This document shows, piece after piece, positions 60,929 through 64,000 of a DNA stretch of 64,000 bases (its first letter is position 1; every line of letters begins with the position of its first letter). The notes beneath the pieces are model-generated. The model ran no database searches. It saw only the letters and a list, made by a program, of their open reading frames with translations, and was not told where the DNA came from. The stretch is from positions 41,859,854 to 41,923,853 of the forward strand of contig OX388349.1 in NCBI GenBank assembly GCA_947579665.1, written 5' to 3'. This DNA comes from Sympetrum striolatum. Taxonomy: Eukaryota; Arthropoda; Insecta; Odonata; Libellulidae. The position numbers and the translations under genes were made by a program.

Positions 60929-61554
60929 GGTTAAGCCACACTTTCATGCGCAAAGTCAAATCTTTCTTTCCATAATTTTTCTAATTCTTAATTAAAATGC
61001 TTTCTAAGATCCCATAGGGCTTGCACCGATTTCATAAATAGGAATATATACTACATTGCATATATTAGAACATTTTCATTATATTTAAGAAACAATGACG
61101 CTCGAAATACTGATAATGGTTTCATGCTCGATAAAATTCTGTTAAATGTAAGCTATTGAACCACAAAAAAATGCATGAATCAGATGAAATTTATCTCGCA
61201 TGTAATGACGAGAAACATCGGTCCCATCATTTTTCGGAATTATTAACGGCTCGTTCAATCTTAAGTACACCTGATATAAAATCTCCAAAATGTCTCCTCT
61301 TCGTCATACCTCGTAAACCGTTTGGGGCATGCGATAAACGACACCGTTTCTGCAGGTGACCAAGCGGGGGCCCCAAGCCTATTACATCCTTCTCGAAACA
61401 TTCTAAATCGCAAGCGGTCCAAGGTGGCCATTTTATTATTTTAATTGCTTCCGATTGCAGAAACTCTTCCTAAGATTGAAAAGTTAATGGCATATTTTTT
61501 GACTGGGGCCACGTAGCTCCTTGTATATTATATAATAATCTCTTTAGAAAGAGC
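60929..61554. other. AT-rich non-coding stretch
   Basis: A 67-codon ORF (61156-61359, plus) has no recognised domain. No other feature seen. Confidence 0.45.
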
Positions 61555-61823
61555 TATCCAATGAATGCTTCTGAATTGATATGAATTAGGAAAATCAGGA
61601 TTTCAATAAGTATTGCTACCTGTATTTTTTCAGCTATCCGGGAGGTTCAACTAAAACAGTACACTAAATGGCAGTATCGGAAATTGGATCTCCAATGAAT
61701 GCCCGTCCATTGAATTTAATTAGGAAAATTAGGATTTTAAGAAATGATATAAATGGTGCTACCAGAATCTTCAGAGCCATCCGGAAAGTTCACCGAAAAC
61801 ATTGCAACCGAATGTCGATACTG
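61555..61823. repeat. Diverged 135-bp tandem pair
   Basis: Unit 1 (61555-61689) and unit 2 (61690-61823) share CCAATGAATGC, GAATTAGGAAAATCAGGATTT / TAATTAGGAAAATTAGGAT, GCTACC, GCYATCCGG and TCGRxAxTGG in the same order and spacing. The divergence shows an old duplication. No known family recognised. Confidence 0.65.
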
Positions 61824-62040
61824 GCCTTAGTGTAGTACATTAGTTATGATTATTAAATCAATCTTCTAGAGTATTCAAGCAAATAACTAAAATAACATAT
61901 TAGGCAGTTCACTGAAAAGGTAAAAAGGTTTCACGTGATTTTGTACCCCCGAATGTTATGTTAGGATGTAGGATAAGTAAACTGTTTGAATCAAGGTGTT
62001 CATTCCTATTTTTGTGGAACGCAATTCAAATAAATAACAT

Positions 62041-62234
62041 CGAAACTTGGTATTTTCCACCTAGAGGATTTGTTTAATGGAAAATACTAAAACGGTGAAT
62101 AACATTCCACGAAACTTGGTGGAAATTCATTTTAAAAAAGAGTTTAACAAAACTTGTACAAATTCCACAATGATTGTTTTGGAGTAAAGAAAGTTTCGTT
62201 ACTAAAGACTTTTTTTGGAAAATACTAAGTTTCG
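62041..62234. repeat. Inverted repeat pair, possible fold-back element
   Basis: CGAAACTTGGTATTTTCCA (62041-62059) and its inverse TGGAAAATACTAAGTTTCG (62216-62234) differ at one position. Further GAAACTTGG and GGAAAATACTAA copies lie inside. The roughly 195-bp span could be a small MITE, but target duplication and true ends are unclear. Confidence 0.4.
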
Positions 62235-62269
62235 TTGTAATTTATTCAATTGTTGGAGAAACTATTCCG

Positions 62270-62322
62270 CAGTTTGGAGATTTCCGGGTTTGAGTCCCGG
62301 TGCAGTGAGAAATTTGTCACGC
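62270..62322 (+). repeat. SINE fragment with B-box
   Basis: GGGTTTGAGTCCCGG (62286-62300) matches a pol III B box and T arm, followed by TGCAGTGAGAAATTTGTCAC. The A box region upstream is not clear. Probably a tRNA-derived SINE fragment. Confidence 0.4.
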
Positions 62323-64000
62323 CCTTTCTCCCTGTTGAGTTAAGTTGGTGATAGATTTTGATAAACTTTACCAGATCAACTACTAGCAACCTGTAGATAC
62401 GGTTATTCGGATTTCAAGTTTGCCTCCTTTCTCAGCATTCTCCAACAGGGCTCTATTGCTAGAGGGAAATATTTCTTTCACTGGAAGGTTTGAATTCCAT
62501 AATAAATGCCGATTTGCATATTTAGCAGTTGAGTAACAGTTGTGAGGTAAAAATTACGACGGTCAACCAACTAGGGCAGCAGGCGACGCAAAAATAGCCT
62601 AGACCACCGGCGAAAGGCAATTGCATGTGGGCGAGACGCAAATCCGCAGATGCAACGTCCCCTCGGAAGGGATGTTTGTCTTTCGGTGCACATAAAGGGG
62701 AGGAAACGAGAAATAACGCAAAAGGTGCGGGGGAATGCCATGTTTTTAAGTGTCTCGGGAGAACGTGGCGCAGTGGGCGCGTGTTGGGCACGCCGCTGCC
62801 CCTTCCAAACCACTTGGTGCGTGCACCGCGAGATGCGGGTGGCAGCTGGTGCCGGAAGGGTGAATGGGCGCCTAACCATAAGGGGTTAAAGAGAGGGAGT
62901 GAAGCCCTTTTGGTGGAGAAATGGAGAAAAGCAAGAGATCTGAGCCCCACGGGGTGGGGGCTTCTTTAAGAGATGAGGAGGGTTTTCGGAGGGGAATACT
63001 TACAAGGGCGGGTGCATTTGCGACCGGTGGTTTCGCGGCGGGGGGGTGCCCGTGGAAGGGTTGGTGACGTGGTGTTTTCGCGAACGCGAGGACGGTGTCC
63101 TTTTACGCAGAAAGGATGGCTGCTGTGCCCGATAAACACGTGGGTGCTCGGGGTAAAGAAGTTGCCAAGTCATTTGCCTAGCGTATTGTTGGAATGGCAG
63201 ACTCTTGAGGATCGTTAGTACCCTCATAAAGATGTACAAAATAGATACCTCTATTTGTGTGGAGTGATTTAGTGGGGTTTCTCTTATTTGAAGCAATGCG
63301 AAAATCTGCTGCTTAAAAATAACTACACAATCAAATATGGAGCATAAATTTTACTGGAATATGGGCTACGATAAATAAATCATCGTGAATTTAATGATTT
63401 ATTCCACATAATTAGGGCAAAGAAATGTAAAACAGTAATCTTAATTTTTGTATCAAATTCTGTTTCTACGATATGCATATTGTGGTTGAATAAACCTTTT
63501 TAGGATCTAGAAAAGTTTATTTTACAAATATTTTCATACAATCCGATTGGAAAATGAATTTCTTTCCTCATATTCCCTTATATTTTAACGCAACACCAGG
63601 CATTATAGCAACTCCAAAAACGGAATACTGAATTTTCTTTACCTCACGTTCTCTTCTTGTAGCATTTAGAATATTTTATAATAAAGCTAATTACTGTGTT
63701 TATTTGTAGCAAATTATATAACAAAATTGAGAATTTTTACTGTTTGGCAAAGGTTATTATAATTTTAAATCAACAAGTACTGATATGTGTATTCACCAAA
63801 TTTCCCACTCCTACTTTAAAATTATCACTTCTGGGATAAAGCCTTCCACAAAGTTTCTCCTCAGATATAAATTATTATTCATTATCCATATTTAATCCAT
63901 CCTCATAAAAACGCTGTCTACTAATTGTTGAAACTCTCAAATGATTGTCATGTAAAACTTGATGTGAAGGCTGGGTGCAATATCGATGAAATTCTTCGTA
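62323..64000. other. Non-coding stretch with a purine/G-rich island
   Basis: About 62560-63230 is GC-rich with G excess on the plus strand (GGCGGGGGGGTGCCC near 63038). It has overlapping ORFs on both strands (62522-62969 and others) and no domain. After about 63230 the DNA is AT-rich to the window end. Confidence 0.5.

Noticed and set aside
62522..62969. Opposing ORFs of 142, 114 and 102 codons
   Set aside because: They cover the same GC-rich DNA in different frames, with no conserved pattern in any.
1..64000. CRISPR array, bacterial operon, phage, defence or biosynthetic gene system
   Set aside because: No regular spacer array and no gene packing or ribosome-binding sites. The content is typical eukaryotic repeat-rich DNA.

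Overview
The window reads as intergenic or deep intronic DNA from a large, AT-rich arthropod genome, most likely an insect. The grounds are: no bacterial-style gene packing; only short ORFs across most of 64 kb; one eukaryotic tRNA-Ala(AGC)-type sequence; a piggyBac-family DNA transposon; Tc1/mariner-type inverted-repeat elements; LINE fragments; and tRNA-derived SINE pieces. The species cannot be fixed from the sequence. Nothing resembles a bacterial operon, CRISPR array or phage.

Layout. 1-0.7 kb holds two copies of a dispersed retroposon with a TTA-rich tail; a third copy lies near 35.2 kb and a possible fragment near 24.9 kb. A possible terminal exon for a small cysteine-containing peptide is at 4.21-4.38 kb, and a SINE head is at 6.5 kb. 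15-18.2 kb carries a 103-bp tandem pair, a 480-bp tandem duplication (one copy interrupted by a 61-bp retroposed fragment with target-site duplication) and RTE-like 3' ends. 23.8 kb has a compact hairpin. 25.8-28.7 kb holds GC-rich fragments of one DNA-transposon-like family, plus a three-copy 177-bp tandem array grown from one of them. The tRNA is at 29.5 kb. 31.8-34.5 kb is a complete piggyBac-like element (TTAA, TIRs, transposase with all DDD residues but broken reading frame), followed 80 bp later by a minimal 77-bp Tc1/mariner-type fold-back. 36.1-36.6 kb is a 543-bp fold-back element, 37.3-37.5 kb an RTE-like 3' end and 39.9-40.3 kb a nearly identical 223-bp tandem duplication. 42.5-52 kb alternates AT-rich DNA with several CpG/GC-rich islands, and contains a recursive-splice-like site at 44.47 kb and a strong G-quadruplex motif at 51.95 kb. 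A LINE reverse-transcriptase C-terminus is at 54.1 kb and a mariner MITE at 56.6 kb. A tRNA-Ala 3' half is at 58.7 kb, and a good candidate protein-coding exon lies on the minus strand at 60.0-60.25 kb. Inverted SINE copies are at 60.8-60.9 kb and a diverged 135-bp tandem pair at 61.6-61.8 kb.

How it fits together: the protein-coding information is almost entirely transposon-derived. The two candidate host exons (4.2 kb plus, 60.0 kb minus) and the recursive-splice-like site would make sense if the window lies within or between genes with very long introns, but that is inference. I found no convincing undescribed multi-gene system. The items most worth checking are the piggyBac element with its iterated palindromic subterminal repeats, the 60.0-kb exon, the AG|GTAAGG site and the 177-bp array. 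ORF positions and motifs were read by eye; family assignments rest on recognised motifs, not on database searches.
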